Position numbers and translations under genes: made by a program. The notes beneath the pieces are model-generated. The model saw only the letters and a program-made list of their open reading frames with translations. It ran no database searches and was not told the origin of the DNA. From Bolinopsis microptera (Eukaryota; Ctenophora; Tentaculata; Lobata; Bolinopsidae): DNA of 60,000 bases. Below are positions 44,319 to 54,608 of the stretch, in pieces (the first letter of the stretch is position 1; each line of letters starts with the position of its first letter). The stretch spans positions 8,938,901 through 8,998,900 of the forward strand of contig NC_087082.1 of NCBI RefSeq assembly GCF_026151205.1. Direction: 5' to 3'.

Positions 44319-44827
44319 TCTCCTGAATTATAAATGTCAATAAACAAATTGAAGAAAGAATCCATTGTTGTACTTGTACAGTATACTAGAACAGTTTTTT
44401 GGATCTACATCGATTAAACCGCAATTGAAATGTGAACTGGTTGCATTAGAGTTCAATTAAACAGCAATATAAATGGACTTCGAAATACAATCAGACGAAA
44501 ATTGTATTTTCGAGATCCTCCGATAAAGTTTGATTTAAAATTTAATTAGTCGAGCGATGAATCAGTAAAACTCCGTCAATATATTAATCTAATATGACAA
44601 TAACATATATCTAATAATCTAGCGCTACAGCAATACTAATACTTTTAATAAAACAATAAAAAATGTAATATAACGGTAACTTAGTAAGTTACAGAAGAAT
44701 TGATCCTAAAAAGTAAAAAGGATTACGTTACATTTCAAGTCTTTTCTGGTCCAAGAACCCCTAAAACAATCAAAACAATCGCGTTTGGAAGATAATCGCT
44801 TCTACAAGTCTAGATTGAAGCCTTCAG

Positions 44828-46090
44828 TCAGTTTCGTTCATTGATAAATGAACAAACCACAGCAATCTGTGCAAGACTAACAATCAAGCCCACTATAACA
44901 GCATAATAAGGGTCAAGGAAGACAGCGAGAGCAGTACTTACTACAATACCTACTAGAGATCCTATCTCCATCAGGGAACCACCCAAAGATAAGCCAGTCA
45001 GGCCAAAATATTCCACATCGTAGTTTAGGACGCTTTTCTCTGCTCCCTGCATCGAATAACACAATTTTCCTATTCCCATCATTATGCATTCTACGAGTAA
45101 GCCAGGTCTTGCTAGGATGATCCCGTAAGATATGGCGAATCCAAGCATGAAGGTAGTTTGAAGCGTTATAAACTTGAAATGTGGTCTAAGAAAAAATCCT
45201 ATCGGCCTTCCTATGATGTTGGCAAGGCCATTGACCGCAGCAAGGATCATATATTGATCTCCATGTACGACTTGCTCACAATTATCGACATCTACAGATA
45301 CGTTGGTTAGATTGTAATTTCTGATGAGTGATGGAAGGAGCATGACACTCAAATATCCTAGGAAGATGCTAAAGCCTCCGAAAAGGCTCGCCTTAAGAAC
45401 TCTCTCAGCAAAGTTTTCAACAGACCGAGATCCATTTTGATCTTTGAGAAGGCTTGTTGATTCATTAGCTGTAATCTCTTTGTCAAAGAAACAATGTAGC
45501 ATCAATATTGGTGGGATGAACAAAGGAATAGAAGTAAGAAGAACAAATGTCCGCCATCCTATTTTATCTAGAAGAAACCAACCCAGTTGCGACGCCCAAC
45601 CAGAACCGAACGTAAATGCAATGCAGTCATGAAGGAAAGAAAATGTTGGTAGAATATTTTTAGAAGAAACATTTTTTGCACCGAAAACTCCAATTGTTGT
45701 CGCGTTTAATCCACAACCAAATCCTACGAGAGCTCTAGAAAGTAGAAAAGTATAATAATTGGGAACCAACGAGCAGAATATGGTAAATATTATGGAGCCA
45801 TACAGTGAAAAAAGCAAGGTGGTTTTATCACCGCATTTCTTTGTCAGCGGAAGAGCAGCTAATGTACTGATACCTGAAAATACATATATGATTATAGCAG
45901 AGGACCCTTCCTGGAAAAAGGAGACCCCAAGCTCGCAAGAAACCTTTTGTGTAATTACGCCGGGCAGGTAAAATTCCACAGCATCCCCAAACTTGATCAG
46001 CATCGCCAGAACAAGCATACAGTAATCGTTTTTTGTCCATCTCGAATTATTTTGGTGGGGCGTCATCTCAGACTCATCTTGAACGGCCAT
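44828..46090 (-). CDS. SVOP/SV2-like MFS transporter, intronless copy 2
   Basis: A 420-codon tandem copy of the gene at 43056, with about 16 residue differences. Changes cluster in helices 2-3 (SAIIIYVFSG for SATIFYVFTG, KTTLLF for KTILLF) and in the last helices (MEIGSLVGIVV, DPYYAVIVG, VVCSFINERN). From WAS(L/Q)LGW to KSVL(S/N)YD the two proteins are identical. Both copies keep open frames and full length, so both are probably functional. The substrate-facing helices carry some of the changes, which might mean diverged specificity (inference). The upstream regions are also similar, so expression may overlap. Confidence 0.9.
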   Translation of the reverse strand: MAVQDESEMTPHQNNSRWTKNDYCMLVLAMLIKFGDAVEFYLPGVITQKVSCELGVSFFQEGSSAIIIYVFSGISTLAALPLTKKCGDKTTLLFSLYGSIIFTIFCSLVPNYYTFLLSRALVGFGCGLNATTIGVFGAKNVSSKNILPTFSFLHDCIAFTFGSGWASQLGWFLLDKIGWRTFVLLTSIPLFIPPILMLHCFFDKEITANESTSLLKDQNGSRSVENFAERVLKASLFGGFSIFLGYLSVMLLPSLIRNYNLTNVSVDVDNCEQVVHGDQYMILAAVNGLANIIGRPIGFFLRPHFKFITLQTTFMLGFAISYGIILARPGLLVECIMMGIGKLCYSMQGAEKSVLNYDVEYFGLTGLSLGGSLMEIGSLVGIVVSTALAVFLDPYYAVIVGLIVSLAQIAVVCSFINERN

Positions 46091-46275
46091 TCTCCTGAAT
46101 TATAAATGTCAATAAACAAATTGAAATAATCCATTGTTGTACTTGTACAGTGTACTAGAACAGTTTTTTGGATCTATATCGATCAAACCGCAATCGAAAT
46201 GTGAACTGGTTGCATTAGTGATTAGAGTTCAATCAAACAGCAATATAAATGGACTACGAAATACAATCAGACGAA

Positions 46276-47002
46276 AAAAAGGCGTGAGTACCATCGTGAA
46301 TTGAAATATGCAAGGCACAACATATAAGCGTGGCACATATTCGCAACATAACAGTTGTTTTTCGCACTTTTTCGCACAAGTTGCACGTTGGAGCTTCCCG
46401 CATGCATATTGCATAATTATTCATTTTAAGTGTAAAAACCAAAAGTATATCGAAAAACTGGGGCGCGTTCAGTTAAAAAATAGATTGAGTATATAGTCAA
46501 AAACTGGGCCGAGTTCAAGGACAAAAGGAAATTGCGGCACGTGCGAATCGCAATTTTCTCCATTCGCGTTTTTTTCGCGTTTGCCGCGACAATTAATCGT
46601 GATTTTCTTAGATCCTCGCGAGAAATCGCATATTTTCCTTTAAATCTGTAGGTCAAATATCACGTTCTCCCTATAAAGTATAAGTATATGGATAATGGAA
46701 CCAATCACGTCCACAGCCTTCTGAATGTAGATACGGACTTCGAAAATCAGCTTATTATAATGATCAGGGACTAGCTAGGGTAGTATGAATAAATGAATCG
46801 CGAACAAAGGTAGTTTCTAGAAAAAATGTTGACTTATAAAATGTTCGATCCGAGTCATCTTCGATACGAACCTCTGAAGCCGAAGGCAGAGCTCCCGCTT
46901 CTGAGCTCGCACTGCAAAGGGGAGGGGGAGGCCTGCCTTCACTTTCAGAGATCGCATTATAATGGGGAAGCATCGACTCCAAAATCGTTCAAACGTCGAG
47001 GA
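46276..47002. other. Intergenic, no gene seen
   Basis: Several overlapping short frames on both strands, none with a recognisable domain. Confidence 0.4.
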
Positions 47003-47248
47003 GTACCTTAGCTTATCGGACCTTATTTGAACGGACAATAATTGAACGCTGGATGTCCTAACGTTCAACTATAAATATAATGTCCGTTCAAATAAAGTCC
47101 GCCCGTTTAAGGTCCGTCCAAGTTAAACTTAAAGTCCTAGTCCGTTGGAATTTTTTCCAAAATTATTCCACTTCGAACTCATGTCTTATTTTAGGATATG
47201 ATAATTCTTTTTAATTCCAGTCAATTTTGATTTCTGTCATTGGAATAA
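47003..47248. mobile_element. pogo-like element, left-end fragment
   Basis: Starts TACCTTAGCTTATCGGACC and carries the subterminal series of TGTCCGTTCAAATAAAGTCC-type motifs. It ends where the fuller copy begins, so it is a truncated neighbour. Confidence 0.65.
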
Positions 47249-47252
47249 ACTA

Positions 47253-48142
47253 CCTTATCGGACCTTATTTGGACGGACATTACTTGAACGCTGGAGGCCC
47301 TAGCTTTCATCTTAATGTCCGTTCAAATAAAGTCCGTTCAATTAATGTCCGTCCAAGTTAAAGTCCGTTGAAATTTTTTTTTAAATTTTCAATTTCGAAC
47401 TTTTTGTCCAGAATAAGACAACTTTGAGAACTTTATTGTGCCGTAAGTTAACGACGGAAAGGTCCTCCTTGGTCTGCCGGAGGCACAGAAAACTCTACTA
47501 GTATATGATGTTTTCAAGGGTCACTTGGCGGAAAAAAGTCAACAAAATTATGGCACTCAACAACATAGTTCACGAACTAGTCCCCGCCAACATGACAAAC
47601 TTGTTCCAGCCTCTAGATATCACGGTAAATCGTGTTGCCAAGGACATTGTCCGACGTTGTTATAGCTCATATTACTCAGGGGCGGTAATGAAACAGTGCT
47701 AGGAAAGCTCCACGTGATGTTATGGTTAACCTTAAGTTCTCTAAGATAAAACCACTTCACGCCGAAAGGCTTGTAAAAGTTAACACTGAAATGCAGGACC
47801 GGGGTAGTTTGATAAAAAAAGGTTTCCATTAAGCTAGAAATCACTGATGCTTTAAGCATGGACTATTTCATGCACGAAAACCCATTTGATGAAGACGATA
47901 TGTGATATTAAAAACTGATCATGTACACATATTTTAACATTTTTACTGCTCAATGACTGCTTTTTTTACTTACTGTATAAAAAATGGATTTAAAAATCAT
48001 TTGCTGAAATTTTAAAAACGTCAAAAAAATTGAAAAAAATTCGGATTTTTGATGGTTTTGAATGCCTTCGAGCGTTCATATTAATGTCCGTTCATAATTA
48101 TGTCCGTTTATGTAATGTCCGTCCAAATAAGGTCCGATAAGG
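47253..48142 (+). mobile_element. pogo/Tigger-like transposon (CCTTATCGGACC)
   Basis: Inverted ends CCTTATCGGACCTTATTTGG and its inverse near 48122-48142 with TA outside each, as for the Tc1/mariner/pogo superfamily. Both ends carry repeated (A)TGTCCGTTCAAATAA and AAGTCCGTTGAA motifs in tandem, a likely set of transposase-binding repeats. A broken DDE transposase gene lies inside. Related fragments: 47003, 52977 and 53933. Confidence 0.8.
47471..47905 (+). pseudogene. DDE (pogo/Tigger-type) transposase C-terminus
   Basis: GLPEAQKTLLVYDVFKGHLA (with the second catalytic Asp in YDVF) is followed, after a one-base insertion near 47535, by NIVHELVPANMTNLFQPLDI and TVNRVAKDIVRR. This VPANMTNL-QPLD block is the signature of DDE_1 (pogo/Tigger/jerky) transposases, with the third acid in QPLD. 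A further frame change precedes DVMVNLKFSKIKPLHAERLV, and the C-terminus reads MDYFMHENPFDEDDM before TGA. N-terminal DNA-binding and the first Asp are missing. At least three lesions; non-functional. Confidence 0.85.
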
Positions 48143-48217
48143 TATATCTATTATACTATATATCTAAGAGATTTACACACAGTATGCACACTCACAAATA
48201 TGGCAGTGAGTATCCCC

Positions 48218-48616
48218 GCTCCTACTAAATCGCTCGCCCAAATTTTAAGAAAATTCTTGTGAAAAGGCCCTTTGGGTGTGAAATTGATCTGAATCGGTGT
48301 ATTTTTGAACGCTGATTCCGAATCACCCCACATGACGTAGGGTAAAAATGCTTCCACGGAGAGTTATGGGCAAAAAACCGTTTTGGTCACGTGACAGGCT
48401 AGTATAAAAACATGAATTCGATTGTTTAGGGCTCAGGTTAGGGTTAGGGTTGTGGTAAGGCATAAGTGATAAGGGTTATGGTTAGCTTCGGGGTTATGGT
48501 TAGGGTTAGGGTTGGGATTAGAGTTTATAAACCGAGTTTAAAACCGTTTTGTACGGCTGCAAAACCATAAAAACCAAAGTCACGTGAAATTTTTGGGCGA
48601 GCGAATTAGTAAAAGC
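48218..48616. mobile_element. Mutator-like MITE with telomere-like core, copy 1
   Basis: Inverted ends GCTCCTACTAAATCGCTCGC and (inverse) GCTTTTACTAATTCGCTCGC. GAGTATCCC stands one base outside each end and is a 9-bp target duplication. The interior (48432-48520) holds two blocks of degenerate TTAGGG (GGTTAGGGTTAGGGTTGTGG). A second copy lies inverted at 49282. Confidence 0.85.
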
Positions 48617-48733
48617 CGAGTATCCCAGCTGCATATAATGCAGTGTACTAATATGTAATAGCAGCAGATATGAGATAACAACACGATTGCTTACTGATAG
48701 GCGTGCAAAAATTCCTGAGCTGAATATATAATA

Positions 48734-48808
48734 GGGCCGGTAGCTCAATTGGTAGAGCACCATGCAGGCATGTAACTCGGAGGTTGGCGGATCATACCCG
48801 CCCGGCAC
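48734..48808 (+). tRNA. tRNA-like sequence (pseudo-tRNA or SINE head)
   Basis: TAGCTCAATTGG is a perfect RNA polymerase III A box, with a GCTC/GAGC D stem. GGCGG-ATCATAC-CCGCC forms a T arm, but the B box is degenerate. The anticodon stem is four to five bases too long and mispaired, and GGGCCGG does not pair cleanly with CGGCAC. So this is not a functional tRNA; it resembles the 5' head of a tRNA-derived SINE or a decayed tRNA gene. Confidence 0.6.
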
Positions 48809-48961
48809 TATGCCGACCCATGATTTTCCGAATCGCTTACCAGTGGAAATCTAGTCGATTCAAATATCTGCTTGCTTGGTACTCATGGTCGATACAATCA
48901 CACTCACAGCCCAACCAAGTACTTGAACATACTATACATCTATTAGTATTATAATACTATA

Positions 48962-49281
48962 CTAGGGGGTGCACGATAAAAATAAATTTGCTCGGATTTT
49001 CAAAATTCTTGTATTATTGTTTTTTAGAGACTGTGAGAACTTTCACAGTACCAAATTTGTCATACCTTTTTGGAATGATCGGTGAGTTTCGCCAAGGTGC
49101 CATATTTGATGGTTCGCGGCTTTTGGAGCAAAATTAGGTGTATGTAAAAGTCGCGTAATTTGACGAAATTCGTTGCAATTTTTGTCGTATTATTCTGTCA
49201 TATCTTCGGTTCCACTTCCCAACTTTTTCATGTTTCTAAACATGAATCATGCTGAAAATTTGTCAGAACCTTCCAATCATG
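48962..49281. repeat. Dispersed repeat, long copy
   Basis: Begins ctagggggtgcacgataaaa and matches 868-1110 and 573-750. It is interrupted at 'ccttccaatcat' by the Mutator-like MITE at 49282; the undisturbed sequence continues at 750 in the other copy. Confidence 0.75.
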
Positions 49282-49666
49282 GCTTTTACTAATTCGCTCG
49301 CCCAAAAATTTCACGTGACTTTGGTTTTTATTGTTTTGCAGCCGTACAAAACGGCTTTACATAAACTCTTATCCCAACCCTAACCCTAACCATAACCCCA
49401 AAGCTATCCATAACCCTTACCACAACCCTAACCGTAACCCGAGCCCTAAACAATCGAATTCATGTTTTACTAGCCTGTCACGTGACCAAAACGGTTTTTT
49501 GCCCATAACTCTCCAGGGAAGCATTTTTACCCTACGTCATGGGGGGTGATTCGGAATCAGCGTCCAAAAATACACCGATTCAGATCAATTTCATACCCAA
49601 ACTCAAAGGACCTTTTAGTTTTAACAAGAATTTTCTTAAAATTTGGGCGAGCGATTTAGTAGGAGC
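49282..49666. mobile_element. Mutator-like MITE with telomere-like core, copy 2
   Basis: The same inverted ends as the copy at 48218, in opposite orientation, with (CCCTAA)-type blocks at 49374-49448. No matching 9-bp flanks are found, so the right flank has been rearranged since insertion. Confidence 0.82.
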
Positions 49667-51101
49667 GTCGTGCTGTAGGTGAAATCAGTGTCCATGTTGT
49701 TATTGATTGTCACTTGTCAGATACTTGTCACAAACATCCTCGGATAGCTATGCCTATAGAAATTGATTTGTGTTTAGCTTGTTATAAAGCAATGGACCGC
49801 TCGTCGCGGCGCCGCGATTTTTGACCAAAATAATCTACGTATCGGTTAATTGCAGGCGCTGGCAAAGCACTTAAAATAAAATTATTATCACCTTTTTCTG
49901 TGCGTCGCGGGAAATATTAAAATATGTAAGTGTCACCCCCTGTGCGTGCCGGTGTTATATAATTATATGTACTGTGCTGTGTTGTAAATAAACAACACTA
50001 TTTTAATATCTTTGACAAAAATTCGTAAGTCGATGAATTAAAGAAAAATTGCTTAAAAGTTAGTATTAAAAACATTATAAAGAACCGCAGAGTATATTTT
50101 TATAAAAGTTTGACCGGCAACATGACATATTTTAGACTTGACGGATTTTACTCGTCTTAATTTCTTCGAAGTAGCGCGCGCCGCTTTCTTCTCGAAATGT
50201 TACGCATTACGACGGCAAGTGTTACGAAGTAGCGCGCGCCGGGCCAGATCATTAACAATGGTCAAATTTTAGACGAAATACTCAAGATGGGTTATGAGAT
50301 TTGGTAACAGTTACATTTGACAATATTTATCGAACACCACGTGACTGTGAATGGTTATTATTATTTTATATATTTCATCTGAAAATGTTGAGAAAAACTG
50401 ATGATTCTAATTTAGTCAGTAACAATAAAACTAACAAAACCTGCCAGTGTTAATTTTATTTTGCTCTTGAAAACAATGCATTATATTTATTATCAGTGCC
50501 GTACTAAAATTCTGCTGAAAAAAGATCATGGTGATCACAATTTATGATATCTTAGCGGGTGAATATGCGCACTTAACTTTAATTTGAGTAGTATAGGGGG
50601 AGAGACTGAGAGATTCACAAGACCTCTGATCTTAGAATTGTCAAATAATTGCCTCGTCAACTTCCACAGAAAGAAACATTATCTTCTGTCTGAAGTTATG
50701 ACATTTGCAGCAGATCATTTTTGAAAGGTATCTTCCAAGCTCATCCAGTGTCTTTCACGGATCTAACTGCCACCAATTCTTAAGAAGCTACTCAAATCCA
50801 AATTTTGTCCTTTTTCTCAAGGTAATGGTTGACTCCTAAGGTTATTAATAGTTTATTACGCTAAGTTAACCGGAAGTACTTTAATCTATAAAGATAACAG
50901 CAACATCCGTTTTTGATATATTTCTTGATTCGCAGAATCTGCCAGTTAATACATTTTACTTGAAGAAGCTTTTCTTTTCAATGTTTTTCATTTTAAAGTA
51001 ATTTAAATGTTACCGTATTTTATTGTTATACATAACTAATATTGTCATTCGTCCAGCCATGTCACTGTAACAACTAACAGCCATTTCCAATAGATCAGAT
51101 A
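49667..51101. other. Intergenic, no gene recognised
   Basis: A pair of 'gaagtagcgcgcgccg' phrases lies at 50168 and 50226. The region just before 51102 should hold the promoter of the next gene; no clear core element is identified. Confidence 0.4.
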
Positions 51102-51247
51102 ATGTTACTTTTCACTTTTGCTGCCATATCGGCAGTTCTTCTGTCGCCCGCCTACGCTAAAAAACCTGTAGATTTCCAAACTATGCAGATCAACTACGCC
51201 CCCGACCACGCCCTCGACATAAAGGAGGGAGAAACCCAGATTTTCAG
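51102..51247 (+). CDS. First exon with signal peptide (partial gene)
   Basis: ATG at 51102 begins MLLFTFAAISAVLLSPAYA, a textbook signal peptide with a predicted cut after AYA. It is followed by KKPVDFQTMQINYAPDHALD and IKEGETQIF, and ends at the donor CAG|GTAGCA in phase 2. Synonymous third positions are C-rich (GCC CCC GAC CAC GCC CTC GAC), unlike the flanking AT-rich DNA, which supports real coding. The product would be secreted or membrane-bound. I do not recognise the mature part. The intron after it holds a transposon at 51274. Later exons were not identified up to the window end. Confidence 0.6.
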
Positions 51248-51273
51248 GTAGCATATTAATACTATCCAATTAT

Positions 51274-52789
51274 CACAGTGCTGGCAAGCATGACCGTGCC
51301 AGGTGCCTCTTATATTCTAATTCACTATACTATTTACCCCCTTTACTATTTACCCCCTTTACTATTATACCTTAATTCCCAAAAATTTGTGTGCTAAAAT
51401 TACAAAAAGTGGTGCTTCGTAATGACTTAATTCTCCCCGATAGAGAATTTAAAATGTGTTTAAAATAAAGTAATAAATTTCATACGTATCAAATTGGATG
51501 TGCTTTCGGTGGAGATATAACCTGCACCTTTGAGTAAAACACCTTTTTTATGGATAGAAAGGTTACTGTTAAGAGTTTCAAGCAACGGTCATTTTACAAA
51601 AAGGAAAAGAGTTAAGCATCTCTTGAAAAATAGCCTGTACGACACTCTAAGAACCCGTATTATATGAGCCCTTTTTTGCGATTATAATCCCCATGTTAAT
51701 TATCTCATACTACAGCTTAACGTCATTTAAGTTGAGATTTTTCTGAAATTTACGAGGTTTTGCAAAAATTCAAACGTTGCTCCAGTCATTTTATTTGACT
51801 ATATATAGTATATATACGATGACAATTTAAAATCGAGGAAACAGCTGATAATAATGAATGACAATTTGCAATTACCCAAGAAAAATTATGAACCAGTCTA
51901 TCGCGTCGCATCTACAGGCTGAAGACAAAGTGCCGTTCTCCTGTGCTACAGCCGTACAGGCGCAGGAGAACGGCACAGAAGAGTAATCAGAAGACGACTT
52001 CAAGTCTCCGATTTATCGATTCGCATTTCGCATCTACCTGGATATAATACTAATAGCTTATGGTATTAGTTATACGTACATATAAACTACACAATATACA
52101 GGTTATTCGCGATACATAATCAGAAGACGACTTCAAGTCTCCGTCGTACTCCGATTTATCGATTCGCATTTCGCATCTACCTGGATATTATAATACTAAT
52201 AGCTAATGGTATTAGTTATACGTACATATTATAAACTACACAATATACAGGGTATTCGCGATACATCGAAACGGTTTCAAACATCTGTAGACTAGATTAA
52301 TTCATGAAGGAGTAACCAGCTACCTTACGAGACATATTATACATATACTTCACGACAATCTTGAATCTGTTGTAAAACAGGGGTTCCAGAAAACCCACTT
52401 CCCGATACTCCTGAAACTTGAAACTTTTTTGCAGTCGATTTGGTCAACATCTAGACGCCCTGCAACATTTCAGATCTCTAACTCAATTTTAACATGGTTT
52501 TTAAGGCACCTGAATATGGCAATTTTGGATTTTTTACTGAATTTCGTATAACAGTGCTGGCGCGTATTTTGGGCAAATTTCTTAAAAACCTCCACATAAA
52601 TATTTCTAATTCCTGTTATCTTTGACATTTAATTATATTATAATGTTTTGAACTTAAAATATGCTTGCTGAACGACTTCCGATGAGTCTTAATGCCTGGA
52701 AAACAGTAAAGGGGTATAATAGTAAAGGAGGCATAATGGTGTTTGTATAAGCTTATATAAGGGAGACAGTCGTGCTTGCCAGCACTGTG
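51274..52789. mobile_element. CACAGTGCTGGCAAGC element, full-length candidate
   Basis: Inverted ends CACAGTGCTGGCAAGCATGA and (inverse) CACAGTGCTGGCAAGCACGA, each followed by TTTACTAT..CCCCTTT-type repeats. The right 430 bp match copy 1 at 40040-40395 in opposite orientation. No open transposase. No clear target duplication. It lies in the intron after the signal-peptide exon. Confidence 0.6.
51986..52265. repeat. Tandem duplication of ~135-147 bp
   Basis: Two copies of 'aatcagaagacgacttcaag...attcgcgatacat', the second with a TCGTACTCCG insertion. An inverted pair GCCGTTCTCCTG / CAGGAGAACGGC lies just upstream (51943-51976). Confidence 0.85.
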
Positions 52790-52976
52790 ATATTGTAAAG
52801 TGACGTACACATTCTCACATCGTAAATGTAAGTTTGTATGTCCAATGTGGTTAAACTTAAGGCCTTATTTCAAACATTTTCCACTTCGAACTTTTTGTCC
52901 AGAATATGACAACTATGAGAACGGAGTACGCATAGACTTGAATTCGTCTAGCAGCATTTAGGTCACCGCGTAATTA

Positions 52977-53180
52977 CCTTATCGGACCTTATAGTTATTT
53001 GAACGGACATTAATTGAACGCTGGAGAGTGGAGGCCCTAGGCCTAGCGTTCATCTTAATGTTATGTCTGTTCAAATAATGTTCGTCCGTTTAAGGTCCGT
53101 TGAATTTTTTCAAAAATTATTCCACTGAGAACGTATTGTCCAGTATATAACAACTTTTTAATTTCAGTTAATTTCAATTT
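52977..53180. mobile_element. pogo-like element, left-end fragment
   Basis: CCTTATCGGACCTTATAG followed by the subterminal TGTCYGTTCAAATAATG series, after a TA. No right end or transposase. A short inner piece of the same family (TTCCACTTCGAACTTTTTGT) lies at 52879-52920. Confidence 0.65.
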
Positions 53181-53602
53181 CTATCAGTATCATCGACTAA
53201 ACTATATATCAGTCTATCATTGGATCAATGAAAAACAAGCTATTATAAAATTTCAATATTCTAAATATTCTAAATATCATATTATGGCACTTCTGCACTT
53301 TCTTGATGAACGGTTCCTCGTTCATTTCTTTGGAGTTACTATCAATCTACCTCCACATCTTCTAGATCTCTTACAACTGGTTATTTATCCAACTCGTAGT
53401 TGTAGCGGGTTATAATGAACAATATCAACTGCTCTATCTTAATCTATATTATAGTGTACGCTATAATAATCATATAGATCTATAACGTTTGTTTCAAAAC
53501 ATTTTGTACGTACCTCATGCGGTACGGCTTTGTATTAGAGATTCCTTAAGGCAAGCTGATCCTCACAGTCTGATCGTGAGACCTAAAAAAATGTATCGAG
53601 AT

Positions 53603-53790
53603 CTTTTTTTAAAAGAGAGGTTAGGCCAAGATACCTAGCCCACGAGAGGATAGCATTGAGATGCTCTCGAGATCTGATCCGGTTAAAAAGTCTATATGCC
53701 AGGTCCTTAGCATACGATCACAGAGTCTAATGGCATGAAGTGCACGATATCGGAAATTACAAAACTGTTAGGATACATTTTTAATTTTCG
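53603..53790 (-). mobile_element. Retroelement 3' tail, second copy
   Basis: An oligo-T/A tract followed by AGAGAGGTTAGGCCAAG and GCCCACGAGAGGATAGCAT matches the tail inserted in the LINE at 9783. Minus-oriented, truncated. Confidence 0.6.
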
Positions 53791-53932
53791 AACAGTTTTG
53801 AAATTTTCTTAAAACTTTTCAGTAAGCTTTTAATTCTCATGTTCCAGTCCTGCAGCTAAATCCTTAGATAGGACACAGGTACTCGGTTCCTGAGTTCCTG
53901 GTCGTATGCAATATAGGTTACCCCTGGGGTTA

Positions 53933-54608
53933 CCTTATCGGACCTTACTTGGACGGACAATACTTGAATGCTGGAGGCCCTAACGTCCATTTTAATGTCC
54001 GTTTAAATAAAGTCCGTTCATTTAACGTCCGTCCAAGTTAAAGTCCGTTGAATTTATTTCAAACATTTTCCACTTCGAACTTTTTGTCCAGAATATGACA
54101 ACTATGAGAACTTTATTGTGCCGTAAATTAACGACGGAAAGGTTCTCCTTGGTCTGCATCTGCCGGAGGCACAGAAAACTATATACTAGTATAGATAAAA
54201 CCACTTCACGCCGAATGGCTTGTAAAAGTTAACACTGAAATGCAGGACCGGGGTAGTTTGATAAAAAAAGTTTCCATAAAGCTAGAAATCACTGATGGCG
54301 ATGCTTTTCTTTAAGCATGGACTATTTCATGCACGAAAACCCATTAGGTGAAAATGATATGTGACACTGATCATGTACACATATTTAAACATTTTTAATG
54401 CTTAACGACTGCTTTTCTAACTTACTGTATAAAAAATAGATTTAAAAATCATTTGCTGAAATAAAAAACGGTTTTTGAAAAATGGAAAAAAATTTCGGAT
54501 TTTTGATGTTTTTAAATGATTTCTACATTCTACCGTTCATATTAATGTCCGTTCATAATTATGTCCGTTCATTTCATGTCCGTTCAAATATAGTCCGATC
54601 ATAAGATA
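53933..54608 (+). mobile_element. pogo-like element, internally deleted copy
   Basis: CCTTATCGGACCTTACTTGG at the left (TA before it) and the subterminal GTCCGTTC series at both ends. The right terminus is decayed (GTCCGATCATAAGATAA). Inside, 54130-54352 matches the 3' part of the transposase at 47471, with the catalytic QPLD block deleted, so it cannot code for a transposase. Confidence 0.78.

Larger units (their letters stand above)
42740..46275. repeat. 1.77-kb tandem gene duplication
   Basis: Unit 1 (about 42740-44507) and unit 2 (about 44512-46275) are direct copies, offset 1772 bp in the coding part. They include the transporter ORF, about 185 bp upstream and 320 bp downstream of it. 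Breakpoints lie at 'gatcctccg(g/a)taaa' and 'atacaatcagacgaaaa'. Confidence 0.92.

Noticed and set aside
44319-44500. Poly(A) trace proving retroposition of the intronless transporters
   Set aside because: No A-run or target duplication is visible around the copies; retroposition rests only on intron absence.
48420-48530. A chromosome end or fused telomere
   Set aside because: The TTAGGG blocks are short, degenerate, and part of a MITE found in two copies.
48734-48808. A functional tRNA gene
   Set aside because: Mispaired anticodon and acceptor stems, and a degenerate B box.
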